NCBI GenBank assembly: GCA_937952455.1
Contig: CALFYU010000115.1
Coordinates: forward strand, 1-8,926
Length of the DNA: 8,926 nucleotides
Direction: 5' to 3'
Source of the DNA: an uncultured Planctomycetaceae bacterium
GTDB taxonomy: Bacteria > Planctomycetota > Planctomycetia > Planctomycetales > Planctomycetaceae
Shown here in pieces: positions 1-6,143 of this stretch (position 1 is the stretch's first letter; every line of letters starts with the position of its first letter). The notes beneath the pieces were generated by a model, which did no database searches, had not been told where the DNA came from, and saw nothing but the letters and a program-made list of their open reading frames with translations. The position numbers and the translations under genes are program-made.

Positions 1-93
1 ACGCGTCACGCCCACACTTGTATGACAGGTGCAGGAACAGGCGCAACCGGGTTTTGAAACGGGTTCTAGGGAAACTGCTCTTTGAGGTGCATC

Positions 94-408
94 GTGCTGC
101 GCTTTGAAGAGACGGCGTTTTGGGTCCTGCATCGTGGAAGAGAATACGGTCCGTTCGACTACCAGTGGAGCAAGGACCTGCACGGGATTGAACTGCTATT
201 CGACGGCGACAAGTTCGGCGAGTTTATCAATCATCACCAACTGCACGCTGATCTCTCGACCTACGAATTGCCCCGCAAAGTCTCCCGGGTGGCTTCGATC
301 GTGTTGGGCAGCGTTGTCTACGGCATTCGCCAAGGCTGGACTCACGAGCGGCGCATCGAATTCGCACGGGAAAACCTCCGCCGCGAATCCAAGCGGTTCG
401 GCGTTTGA
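94..408 (+). CDS. Small protein of unknown function (about 104 aa)
   Basis: The product is about 104 residues and matches no family I can name. It has an aromatic N-terminal part (FWVLHRGREYGPFDYQWS), a central acidic stretch with DGDKFGEF, and a basic C-terminal tail rich in Arg and Glu that looks helical. There is no signal peptide or membrane segment, so it is probably cytosolic. I chose GTG at 94 because GAGG (84-87) lies 6 nt upstream. An in-frame TTG at 82, with AGGG at 68-71, would add four residues. An in-frame TAG at 67-69 rules out any longer start. The compact sequence without low-complexity runs supports real coding. It stands alone and is followed by hairpin repeats. The YGPFDYxWS segment feels familiar from planctomycete hypothetical proteins, but that is memory, not a search. 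Confidence 0.7.
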   Translation: MLRFEETAFWVLHRGREYGPFDYQWSKDLHGIELLFDGDKFGEFINHHQLHADLSTYELPRKVSRVASIVLGSVVYGIRQGWTHERRIEFARENLRRESKRFGV

Positions 409-416
409 CGCTTCCA

Positions 417-442
417 AGCGAGCGGCGGGTGTGAGCCCGCCG
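417..442 (-). repeat. Hairpin repeat A, copy 1 (inverted orientation)
   Basis: A 7-bp stem CGGCGGG (423-429) pairs with CCCGCCG (436-442) around the 6-nt loop TGTGAG. Read on the minus strand, it ends in the conserved tail GCTCGC. Over 26 nt it matches the copy at 1697-1722 at 24 positions, and the similarity extends to 449 (29 of 31 over 419-449). It lies 8 nt after the stop at 408, so it could also act as a transcript-end hairpin, but there is no T-tract. Confidence 0.75.
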
Positions 443-486
443 GTGACGTCTCATGCTCGCGACACGTCCCAATCATGCCAAGAAGC

Positions 487-512
487 CGGCAAGCTTACGC
501 TTGCCGCTCGCC
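487..512 (+). repeat. Hairpin repeat A, variant copy 2
   Basis: An 8-bp stem CGGCAAGC (487-494) pairs with GCTTGCCG (499-506) around loop TTAC, followed by the tail CTCGCC. It has the same 26-nt length and tail as the copy at 1697-1722. The two G-C pairs at stem positions 5 and 6 are replaced by two A-T pairs, so pairing is kept. It faces copy 1 about 45 nt away, forming a head-to-head pair. Confidence 0.65.
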
Positions 513-599
513 AGGAGACGTGTTTTGACCGAAGCGTTTGGCATCGATTAAAGTGTCCGTGCTGTCAAAATCTTCCCGTGATCTAAGAATTGTCCCGCC

Positions 600-1580
600 A
601 TGTTGCCGGTCACCTATAGCGACGTGCTCGATGCCCTGCCGCGCGTGCGCGAAGTTCTGGCTCCCACGCCGCTCTACGAGTGGCCGGGACTTTCGCGGTT
701 GCTCGGCATGCCTTTTTATCTCAAGCACGAGAATCACCAGCCGGTGGGTGCGTTTAAGGTCCGTGGCGGAATCAATTTGGTGAGCCGACTTTCCGATGCG
801 GAAAAGCGAGCGGGCATTATCGGCAGTTCCACCGGCAACCACGGCCAGTCATTGGCCTTTGCGGCGTCGCGCTTGGGCGTGCTTTGCCGGATCGTCGTCC
901 CCGCGCGGAACAACCCCGATAAGATCCGCGCGATGCGGAATTGGGGAGCGACCGTCATCGAACATGGCCGCGACTTCGACGAGGCCCGTGAACAGACAGA
1001 ACGATTGGCGGAAGCGGAAGGCTATCGCTATGTCCATTCGGCCAACGAACCGCTGCTGATCGCCGGCGTGGGGACGATGGCCCACGAAATCTTTGAAGTA
1101 TTGCCCGAACCGGATGTGATCCTGGTGCCGATTGGTCTGGGAAGCGGCGTGTGCGGCACGGCGATCGTGGCTAAGCACCAGCGGCCGGCGACGAAAGTCA
1201 TCGGTATTCAAGCGGAACAGGCAGCCGCGGTCGCGCACTCCTGGCGCACCGGGGAGATCAAGCCGCAGGCCACCGCCGACACCTGGGCCGAAGGGATGGC
1301 AACCCGCGTTCCGGCTGCGATGACTTTCGATATCATGCGGCAGCTGATGGATGACGTGGTCCTGGTGAGCGAAGAGGAACTGCGCCGCGCCGCGTTGGAG
1401 ATCATGCAGCAGACACACAACCTCGCCGAAGGCGCGGGCGCTGCTGCGTTGGCGGCGGCTTGGAAGCGACGCGAACAATTTCACGGACAAACCGTCGTCG
1501 GCATTCTGTCGGGTGGAAACCTCGACCTGCGGGAACTCCCGGCGATTCTTGCCTCGGGTGGATTGGGCGCCTTAGTATAA
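600..1580 (+). CDS. Threonine/serine dehydratase (PLP-dependent)
   Basis: A 326-aa fold-type II PLP enzyme that probably deaminates L-threonine or L-serine to 2-oxobutyrate or pyruvate plus ammonia in the cytosol. The PLP Schiff-base lysine is K53 in GAFKVRGG. The substrate/carboxylate loop is STGNHGQ (77-83). The glycine-rich phosphate loop is GLGSGVCG (179-186). The serine of SGGN (S304) sits where the family contacts the PLP ring nitrogen. The protein ends soon after this motif and has no C-terminal ACT domain. It is therefore the short form, unlike the roughly 500-aa, isoleucine-regulated biosynthetic IlvA. The start is ATG at 600, with only a poor purine-rich site (TAAGAA) upstream. Hairpin repeats flank it on both sides and no amino-acid operon is visible. 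Serine racemase or a EutB-like dehydratase are alternatives within the same fold, so I give no gene symbol. Confidence 0.93.
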   Translation: MLPVTYSDVLDALPRVREVLAPTPLYEWPGLSRLLGMPFYLKHENHQPVGAFKVRGGINLVSRLSDAEKRAGIIGSSTGNHGQSLAFAASRLGVLCRIVVPARNNPDKIRAMRNWGATVIEHGRDFDEAREQTERLAEAEGYRYVHSANEPLLIAGVGTMAHEIFEVLPEPDVILVPIGLGSGVCGTAIVAKHQRPATKVIGIQAEQAAAVAHSWRTGEIKPQATADTWAEGMATRVPAAMTFDIMRQLMDDVVLVSEEELRRAALEIMQQTHNLAEGAGAAALAAAWKRREQFHGQTVVGILSGGNLDLRELPAILASGGLGALV

Positions 1581-1629
1581 GATGCGTGGTGAGCACTTTG
1601 CCTGCCGCGTCCCGGCGGCAATCGTTTCT

Positions 1630-1652
1630 CCCCTCTCCCCCCGGGAGAGGGG
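1630..1652. repeat. C-tract/G-tract hairpin (interspersed repeat type)
   Basis: A 10-bp perfect stem, CCCCTCTCCC (1630-1639) with GGGAGAGGGG (1643-1652), closes a CCC loop and is followed by a G-rich tail (GCCGGGGGTGAGGG, 1652-1665 approximately). It sits 50 nt after the dehydratase stop. No T-run follows, so it is not a classical intrinsic terminator. This motif type resembles hairpins seen between genes in many GC-rich bacteria (recollection, not searched). Confidence 0.6.
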
Positions 1653-1696
1653 CCGGGGGTGAGGGACCGCCAACCCAAGACTCACGCCAACGTCAT

Positions 1697-1722
1697 CGGC
1701 GGGCTGACACCCGCCGCTCGCC
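1697..1722 (+). repeat. Hairpin repeat A, copy 3
   Basis: Stem CGGCGGG (1697-1703) pairs with CCCGCCG (1710-1716) around loop CTGACA, followed by tail CTCGCC. It is the reverse complement of the 417-442 copy with two differences, one of them in the loop. The preceding bases 1690-1696 also match that copy in reverse complement. It lies 41 nt before the likely start of the hydrolase, inside what would be its 5' leader. Confidence 0.75.
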
Positions 1723-1748
1723 TCGATTGGAGGCAGATGATTTTTTTA

Positions 1749-1754
1749 AAGGGA
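1749..1754 (+). promoter_or_regulatory. Ribosome binding site deciding the hydrolase start
   Basis: AAGGGA lies 9 nt before ATG 1764. It favours that start over ATG 1737 (GGAGG only 3 nt away) and over GTG 1659, which lies in repeat sequence. Confidence 0.5.
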
Positions 1755-1763
1755 ATCGAAAAC

Positions 1764-2852
1764 ATGGGTCGCATCGCTGTGTCGTTTGCTGTGTTGCTGT
1801 CCATGACGTCGCTGATCACGTCGGCCGTGCTTGCCGAAGATCCCTCACCACGCTATCGGGAACACCAGGACCTCTCCTTTTACCTCGACGCCGACGGGGC
1901 CAAGCATCCGATCGGTACTCCGGACGATTGGGCGATTCGCCGCCGCCATATCCTGTCGAATATGCAGACGGTGATGGGGCCGCTGCCGGGCGAGGACAAA
2001 CGCGTGCCGCTGAATGTGGAAGTGCTGGAAGAAACGACCCTCGACGGCGGCATCCTGCGGCGCAAGATCGCGTATGACACCGAAAAGTCGACGCGCGTAC
2101 ACGCGTATCTGTTCCTGCCGATGAACGGCACAGAGAAACGGCCCGCCATCTTGTGTCTGCATCAGACAACGCGTCCCGGCAAGCGCGAACCGGCGGGGTT
2201 GGAAGGCAAACCCAATTTGTTTTATGCCCTACATCTTGCCCAGCGGGGTTACGTGACATTGGCGCCCGACTATCCCTCATTCGGCGAGTACGAATATGAT
2301 TTCAATCCCGCAAGCACCGGCTTTCGCAGCGGGACGATGAAGGCGATCTGGGACAATATGCGGGCGGTCGACCTGCTGCAGTCGCTGGGTGAAGTCGACG
2401 GCGAACGCATCGGCTGTATCGGACATTCGCTGGGGGGCCACAACACGATGTTTACCGCCGCGTTCGATACGCGCATTAAGTGTATGGTTTCTAATTGCGG
2501 CTTCACGCGGTTTCACAAGTACTACGACGGCAAGCTGGCCGGCTGGACCAGTCCACGGTATATGCCGGCGATCAACGACGTCTACCAAAACGACCCGGAT
2601 CGGGTGCCGTTCGACTTCCCGGAGATCGTGGCGTCCTTTGCCCCGCGACCGTTTCTGGCCAGTGCTCCCGTGCGGGACGGCAACTTCGAGGTCTCCGGCG
2701 TGAAAGAGAGCATCGCCGCCGCGCGGCCAATTTATGAGTTGCTGGGCGTGCCGGACAATCTGCAGGCGAACTACCCGGACAGCTCACACGATTTCCCGCC
2801 TGAAGCGCGACGGGTTGCCTACGAGTTCTTCGACCGATACCTGCGGCGCTAA
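1764..2852 (+). CDS. Secreted alpha/beta hydrolase (esterase-like)
   Basis: From ATG 1764 the protein has 362 residues. Residues 1-24 form a signal peptide: a short n-region with Arg3, a hydrophobic core, and VLA before a likely cut at A24/E25. The hydrolase core then follows, with the oxyanion-strand motif LCLHQTT (H133), a GYVTLAPDYPSFGEY segment, the nucleophile elbow GHSLGG (S222), a likely acid D305 in PVRDGNFE and a likely base H342 in DSSHDF. Spacing and order fit a Ser-Asp-His triad. The layout resembles the dienelactone hydrolase / acetyl-xylan-esterase-like group (Abhydrolase_7 type). Ester cleavage on a carbohydrate or small ester is an inference and the substrate is unknown. The reading frame stays open back to GTG 1659 through repeat sequence. 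I reject that extension because the signal peptide and RBS both point to 1764. It appears to be transcribed alone. Confidence 0.88.
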   Translation: MGRIAVSFAVLLSMTSLITSAVLAEDPSPRYREHQDLSFYLDADGAKHPIGTPDDWAIRRRHILSNMQTVMGPLPGEDKRVPLNVEVLEETTLDGGILRRKIAYDTEKSTRVHAYLFLPMNGTEKRPAILCLHQTTRPGKREPAGLEGKPNLFYALHLAQRGYVTLAPDYPSFGEYEYDFNPASTGFRSGTMKAIWDNMRAVDLLQSLGEVDGERIGCIGHSLGGHNTMFTAAFDTRIKCMVSNCGFTRFHKYYDGKLAGWTSPRYMPAINDVYQNDPDRVPFDFPEIVASFAPRPFLASAPVRDGNFEVSGVKESIAAARPIYELLGVPDNLQANYPDSSHDFPPEARRVAYEFFDRYLRR

Positions 2853-2905
2853 GACTGCATCGCTGCCTTGTAATGAAGTATTGTCGATCGTGCGAACGAT
2901 GGGAG

Positions 2906-2930
2906 GCCACTGGCGGCTCGTCCGCCAGTG
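2906..2930 (+). repeat. Palindromic repeat B, left arm
   Basis: A 9-bp perfect stem CACTGGCGG (2908-2916) pairs with CCGCCAGTG (2922-2930) around loop CTCGT. The 25 nt 2906-2930 are the exact reverse complement of 2979-3003, loop included. It lies 53 nt after the hydrolase stop. Confidence 0.85.
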
Positions 2931-2978
2931 CGCACGTCGATTGACGCACCTGGGCTTGGTAAGACCTGCCTAACACGG

Positions 2979-3003
2979 CACTGGCGGACGAGCCGCCAGT
3001 GGC
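2979..3003 (-). repeat. Palindromic repeat B, right arm
   Basis: Stem CACTGGCGG (2979-2987) pairs with CCGCCAGTG (2993-3001) around loop ACGAG, the complement of the left-arm loop. The 48-nt spacer 2931-2978 separates the arms. Either each arm folds alone or both arms pair along 25 bp. The organisation is like a BIME (paired REP element). Confidence 0.85.
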
Positions 3004-3212
3004 ACCCGCCGGTGGCATCCGACGTGGTCGGAATCGGCGTGAATCAACGGTCGCAACTTGCGTTTGGGGCGGCGAATTCGGATACTGGCGGAGTCTGCAG
3101 CATGCGGGCCGCCATTCTATCATTTTCGCATTTTTCCTTTCCCATTTGCCGTCGCATCGACCGGTTGTATCGCGTCCTGCAGCACTTCGCCAGCGACGAC
3201 GGCCCCATTGAC

Positions 3213-3216
3213 GAGG
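3213..3216 (+). promoter_or_regulatory. Ribosome binding site deciding the start at 3223
   Basis: GAGG lies 6 nt before ATG 3223 and supports that start over the long open extension to 3058. Confidence 0.5.
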
Positions 3217-3222
3217 TATGCC

Positions 3223-3726
3223 ATGCATCGCAAAGATTTCTTGAAGCTGATCGGAGCGGATTCCGACGTCGCTGAATATTTGCCGGTTGCCGCGCTGCTG
3301 CGCAACGGCAATGGCTGCGTCGGTCACTACAATGCCATCATGAATGCCGAGTTGGAGGAGACCTGTGTACTGGTCAACGCGCGGATCATCGAATTCAAGG
3401 AGTCGCGCGGCGGCGGGCGGGGTTCGATTCAGGACTTCAACGATTTCCTCGAAGACGTCGTGGTCCGCGTGACGGACGGCGGCGAACAGGATGCGCTGGC
3501 CGTCGATAACGACGAATTCGGCAAGGCGATTCCGCTGACGGCGATCGCGCTGGACGAAATCAGCGTCCTCTACCCGGTATCGCACATCCGGTCGCTGTTG
3601 GAACGTAGCTCGCGCGCGAGCGCCAAAACCGCAAGCACGTCAGCCGATGAACCGGCCGCGATCCCCTCATTTCTCGATTTCGAACAAAGCCCGGTGCTTA
3701 AGGTGTTGCGGACGAAGCTTTGGTAG
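3223..3726 (+). CDS. Protein of unknown function upstream of ppk1 (167 aa)
   Basis: I do not recognise this 167-aa protein. It has no signal peptide or membrane segment, so it is probably cytosolic. Residues 1-122 look like one compact domain: a helical start (MHRKDFLKLIGADSDV), then strand-rich segments such as CVLVNARIIEF (48-58) and DVVVRVTD (78-85), an acidic ALAVDNDEFGKAIPL (91-105), and IALDEISVLYPVS (108-120). Residues 126-150 are Ser/Ala-rich and probably flexible (RSSRASAKTASTSADEPAA), ahead of a short conserved-looking tail ending PVLKVLRTKLW. The start is ATG 3223 with GAGG 6 nt upstream. It lies on the same strand as ppk1 but 261 nt away with hairpins and a possible promoter between, so co-transcription is doubtful. 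No function is assigned. Confidence 0.75.
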   Translation: MHRKDFLKLIGADSDVAEYLPVAALLRNGNGCVGHYNAIMNAELEETCVLVNARIIEFKESRGGGRGSIQDFNDFLEDVVVRVTDGGEQDALAVDNDEFGKAIPLTAIALDEISVLYPVSHIRSLLERSSRASAKTASTSADEPAAIPSFLDFEQSPVLKVLRTKLW

Positions 3727-3749
3727 CGGGAAAGCCATTCGTAGTCATT

Positions 3750-3777
3750 GCTGCCGCCGGCAAATGAGACCGGCAGC
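3750..3777 (+). terminator. Possible transcript-end hairpin
   Basis: GCTGCCG (3750-3756) pairs with CGGCAGC (3771-3777) over a 14-nt loop, 23 nt after the stop of the 167-aa gene. There is no T-tract, so it is a weak terminator candidate or simply a hairpin. Confidence 0.3.
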
Positions 3778-3829
3778 GTGTCCCGGTCACCGCTGCCGCT
3801 ACAACCGCTGTAACCGGCCCCCAGCGGCG

Positions 3830-3838
3830 TGCTATGAT
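3830..3838 (+). promoter_or_regulatory. Possible extended -10 promoter for ppk1
   Basis: TGCTATGAT fits an extended -10 box (TG, one base, TATGAT). No good -35 hexamer is present at 16-18 bp. It would give a leader of about 140 nt before ppk1, starting at the hairpin at 3844-3864. Confidence 0.3.
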
Positions 3839-3843
3839 AATGG

Positions 3844-3868
3844 TGGCGGTTTTCCAGACCGCCATTTT
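3844..3868 (+). terminator. Hairpin followed by TTTT
   Basis: TGGCGGT (3844-3850) pairs with ACCGCCA (3858-3864) around loop TTTCCAG, followed directly by four Ts (3865-3868). It could be a weak intrinsic terminator for the upstream gene, or a structure in the ppk1 leader. Confidence 0.4.
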
Positions 3869-3987
3869 CATCTGCTTGCGGCGGTTTGTCGGCTATTAGC
3901 CGCCAAGAGTGTGTAGATTCATACGTTCGGTCCGGCGCCGGCTGAAATTGACGATCTGGTATTCCTCTCGACCTGACTGATTCCTCC

Positions 3988-6099
3988 ATGGCTATTGCTG
4001 ACGAACAAGAGCAGATCACCACCGAATCGCTGCCGCGGTATGTCAATCGCGACGTGAGTTGGCTGGAATTCAACGGCCGCGTGCTTGAAGAGGCCGAAGA
4101 CGACACCAATCCGCTCTTGGAACGGGTCAAGTTCCTGAGCATCTTCAGCAGCAACCTCGACGAATTCATGATGGTCCGCGTGTCGGGAATTCGCTCGCAA
4201 ATGTACGGTGCCGAACAGCCGGTAGATGAGACGCTCGACGGCTCGTCGCCGCGGTATCTTTTCAGCCGTATTCACGAGCGGAACCATGAACTCGTGGGGC
4301 GACAATACGCCTGTTTGCAAGAAACCGTGCTGCCTGCGATTGCGGAACACGGCATCCGTTTGCTCGATCCGGAGCGGCTTTCCAAATCGCAACAACAGTA
4401 CGTGGAGGATTATTTCGAGCAGACGGTGTTCCCGGTGCTCACACCGATGGCCATCGATCCCAGCCATCCCACTCCGCACCTGCAGAATCGCGGGCTGTAT
4501 CTGGCAGCACTCTTGCAGCCGTTTCAGCGACGCCGCGGCGGGCCGAAGCGGCTGCTGGCCGTGGTGCAAATTCCGTCCGTGCTGCCGCGATTGGTGGCGA
4601 TGCCCGGTGAGGGGGACGATTTCATCTTACTGGAACAGCTCGTCGCTTCGCGGCTGGACCGCTTGTTCGGCGGGTCGAACATCAATAGCTGGACGACAAT
4701 TCGCATCACCCGCGACGCCGACCTCGACATCGACGGCGACGAGGTGATGCACGATTTGTCGCAGGCCATTGAAGAGGGACTGCGGGCGCTCAAACACCGC
4801 GATCCGGTTCGGCTGGAAGTAACCGCCGGCGCCGATGAACGCTTGGTGGGGATGGTGGCTGAACAACTGCAGCTCGAGCCGGAAGAGATCTATCACATTG
4901 ACGGCCCGTTGGATATCACGGCGCTGCTGCTGTGGCATGGTCTGCCTGGATACGACCATTTGCGCGACGCACCGTTTACGCCGCGGCGCCCCGCGGAGCT
5001 TCCTGAGCGCGCGGACGTGTTTGCTGCCATCCGCAAACGCGATATCCTCGTCCATCATCCCTATCAGTCATTCAATTGTGTCGTGGATTTTGTCGAACAG
5101 GCGGCCGAAGACCCCAACGTTTTGGCCATCAAACAAACGCTCTACCGGTCCGGCAGCGAAAGTCCGATCGTGCGGGCTTTGATGAGCGCCGCCGAAACCG
5201 GCAAAAACGTCACGGCGGTGGTGGAGCTGAAGGCCCGGTTTGACGAGCGGACGAACGTCAGTTGGGCGCGGCAAATGGAACGGGCCGGCGTGCACGTCGT
5301 GTTCGGCTTTCTGGACCTGAAGACGCATTGCAAGACGACGCTCGTCGTCCGCCGCGAGGGAAACCGGCTGCGGCGCTACGTCCACCTGGGGACCGGCAAT
5401 TACAATGCGACGACGGCGAAGATTTATACCGACCTGGGACTGTTCACCTGTCGGCAGAAATACGGCGAGGATGTGAGCGCCCTGTTCAACATGCTCACCG
5501 GGTATTCGCTGGGGCACCAATGGAAACGGCTGGTCATCGCGCCGCATGAACTACAGTTCAAAACGCTGGAGTTGATCCGCCGCGAGACCGAAAAGGCTGT
5601 CAACGGGCAGCCGGCGCGCATCTTCGGCAAGCTCAACTCGCTGGTCGACGGCGATGTGATCGACGCTCTGTACGAAGCATCGCAGGCCGGCGTGGAAATC
5701 GACCTCATCTGCCGCGGCAGTTGCTGTCTCGTCCCCGGGCTGCCGGGGCTGTCGGAGAATATCCGCGTACGCAGCATCATCGATCGATTCTTGGAGCACA
5801 GCCGGATTTATGTTTTCGGGGTTGGCGACGATGCGGAGGTCTATCTCTCCAGCGCCGACTGGATGCCCCGCAACTTCCGCCGCCGCGTGGAGACGATGTT
5901 TCCGATATTGGAGCCGGTGCTCAAGAAGCAGATTATCGAGTCGATCGTCCCCATACTGCAGGCCGACAACGTGAAGTCCCGCGAGATGCAGCCAGACGGT
6001 TCATATAGCCGCGTCACTCCCGGCAAGGGGGCGGTGCCGCTCCGGGCACAATTGCAGCTTTTGGAAGAGTTGACGCCGGCCCCTGTCGAAGAGGACTAG
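3988..6099 (+). CDS. ppk1: Polyphosphate kinase 1
   Basis: This 703-aa enzyme reversibly transfers the gamma-phosphate of ATP to growing inorganic polyphosphate. It has the N domain (RYVNRDVSWLEFNGRVLEEA, then FLSIFSSNLDEFMMVRVSG), the middle (head) domain, and the two C-terminal phospholipase-D-like domains. H447 in THCKTTLVV matches the autophosphorylated histidine (E. coli H435). H604 in FLEHSRIYVF matches E. coli H592. R387 (KQTLYRSG) and R417 (KARFDERTN) match the metal/phosphate-site arginines R375 and R405. All four are shifted by exactly 12 residues, so catalytic-core spacing is conserved. RYVHLGTGNYN is also present. Length is close to the usual 690-720. The start at ATG 3988 fits the family N-terminus, but no Shine-Dalgarno sequence precedes it (ATTCCTCC just upstream). 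No ppx gene is adjacent. The next gene is convergent, 44 nt away. Confidence 0.98.
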   Translation: MAIADEQEQITTESLPRYVNRDVSWLEFNGRVLEEAEDDTNPLLERVKFLSIFSSNLDEFMMVRVSGIRSQMYGAEQPVDETLDGSSPRYLFSRIHERNHELVGRQYACLQETVLPAIAEHGIRLLDPERLSKSQQQYVEDYFEQTVFPVLTPMAIDPSHPTPHLQNRGLYLAALLQPFQRRRGGPKRLLAVVQIPSVLPRLVAMPGEGDDFILLEQLVASRLDRLFGGSNINSWTTIRITRDADLDIDGDEVMHDLSQAIEEGLRALKHRDPVRLEVTAGADERLVGMVAEQLQLEPEEIYHIDGPLDITALLLWHGLPGYDHLRDAPFTPRRPAELPERADVFAAIRKRDILVHHPYQSFNCVVDFVEQAAEDPNVLAIKQTLYRSGSESPIVRALMSAAETGKNVTAVVELKARFDERTNVSWARQMERAGVHVVFGFLDLKTHCKTTLVVRREGNRLRRYVHLGTGNYNATTAKIYTDLGLFTCRQKYGEDVSALFNMLTGYSLGHQWKRLVIAPHELQFKTLELIRRETEKAVNGQPARIFGKLNSLVDGDVIDALYEASQAGVEIDLICRGSCCLVPGLPGLSENIRVRSIIDRFLEHSRIYVFGVGDDAEVYLSSADWMPRNFRRRVETMFPILEPVLKKQIIESIVPILQADNVKSREMQPDGSYSRVTPGKGAVPLRAQLQLLEELTPAPVEED

Positions 6100-6114
6100 C
6101 GCCGCGCATGGCGC
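6099..6114. terminator. Weak hairpin in the convergent gap after ppk1
   Basis: GCGCC (6099-6103) pairs with GGCGC (6110-6114) around a 6-nt loop, starting at the last base of the ppk1 stop. It is the only structure I see in the 44-nt gap between converging genes. The stem is short and there is no T-tract. Confidence 0.25.
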
Positions 6115-6143
6115 CCGTTCACTCGACGCCTCGTTGTGCCGCA

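Larger units (their letters stand above)
2853..3222. other. Intergenic region of about 370 bp with paired palindromes
   Basis: No convincing gene lies here. It contains the two inverted palindromes annotated separately (2906-3003). A pyrimidine-rich stretch follows around 3113-3150 and may belong to the promoter region of the next gene, but I see no clear -35/-10 pair. The frame of the next gene is open back to 3058, but that segment translates to unlikely sequence without an RBS. Confidence 0.6.

Noticed and set aside
1..81. Possible tail of an upstream gene
   Set aside because: One plus frame is open to 105-107, but it overlaps the first gene and its product is not recognisable. Nothing is supported.
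849..1490. 213-codon minus-strand open frame within the dehydratase
   Set aside because: It is antisense to a gene with all PLP-enzyme motifs. Long antisense frames are expected at high GC.
1659..1763. 35-codon N-terminal extension of the hydrolase
   Set aside because: It begins in hairpin repeat sequence and would bury the signal peptide. AAGGGA before ATG 1764 supports the shorter form.
417..3003. CRISPR array or integron-like repeats
   Set aside because: The repeats are few, palindromic, in mixed orientations and irregularly spaced. There are no regular spacers, cas genes or integrase.
3058..3222. 55-codon N-terminal extension of the 167-aa protein
   Set aside because: It has low-complexity, unprotein-like content and no RBS. 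ATG 3223 has GAGG at 6 nt.
2572..3585. 337-codon minus-strand open frame
   Set aside because: It spans the palindromes and lies antisense to two better-supported genes. Its product is Arg-rich without domain character.
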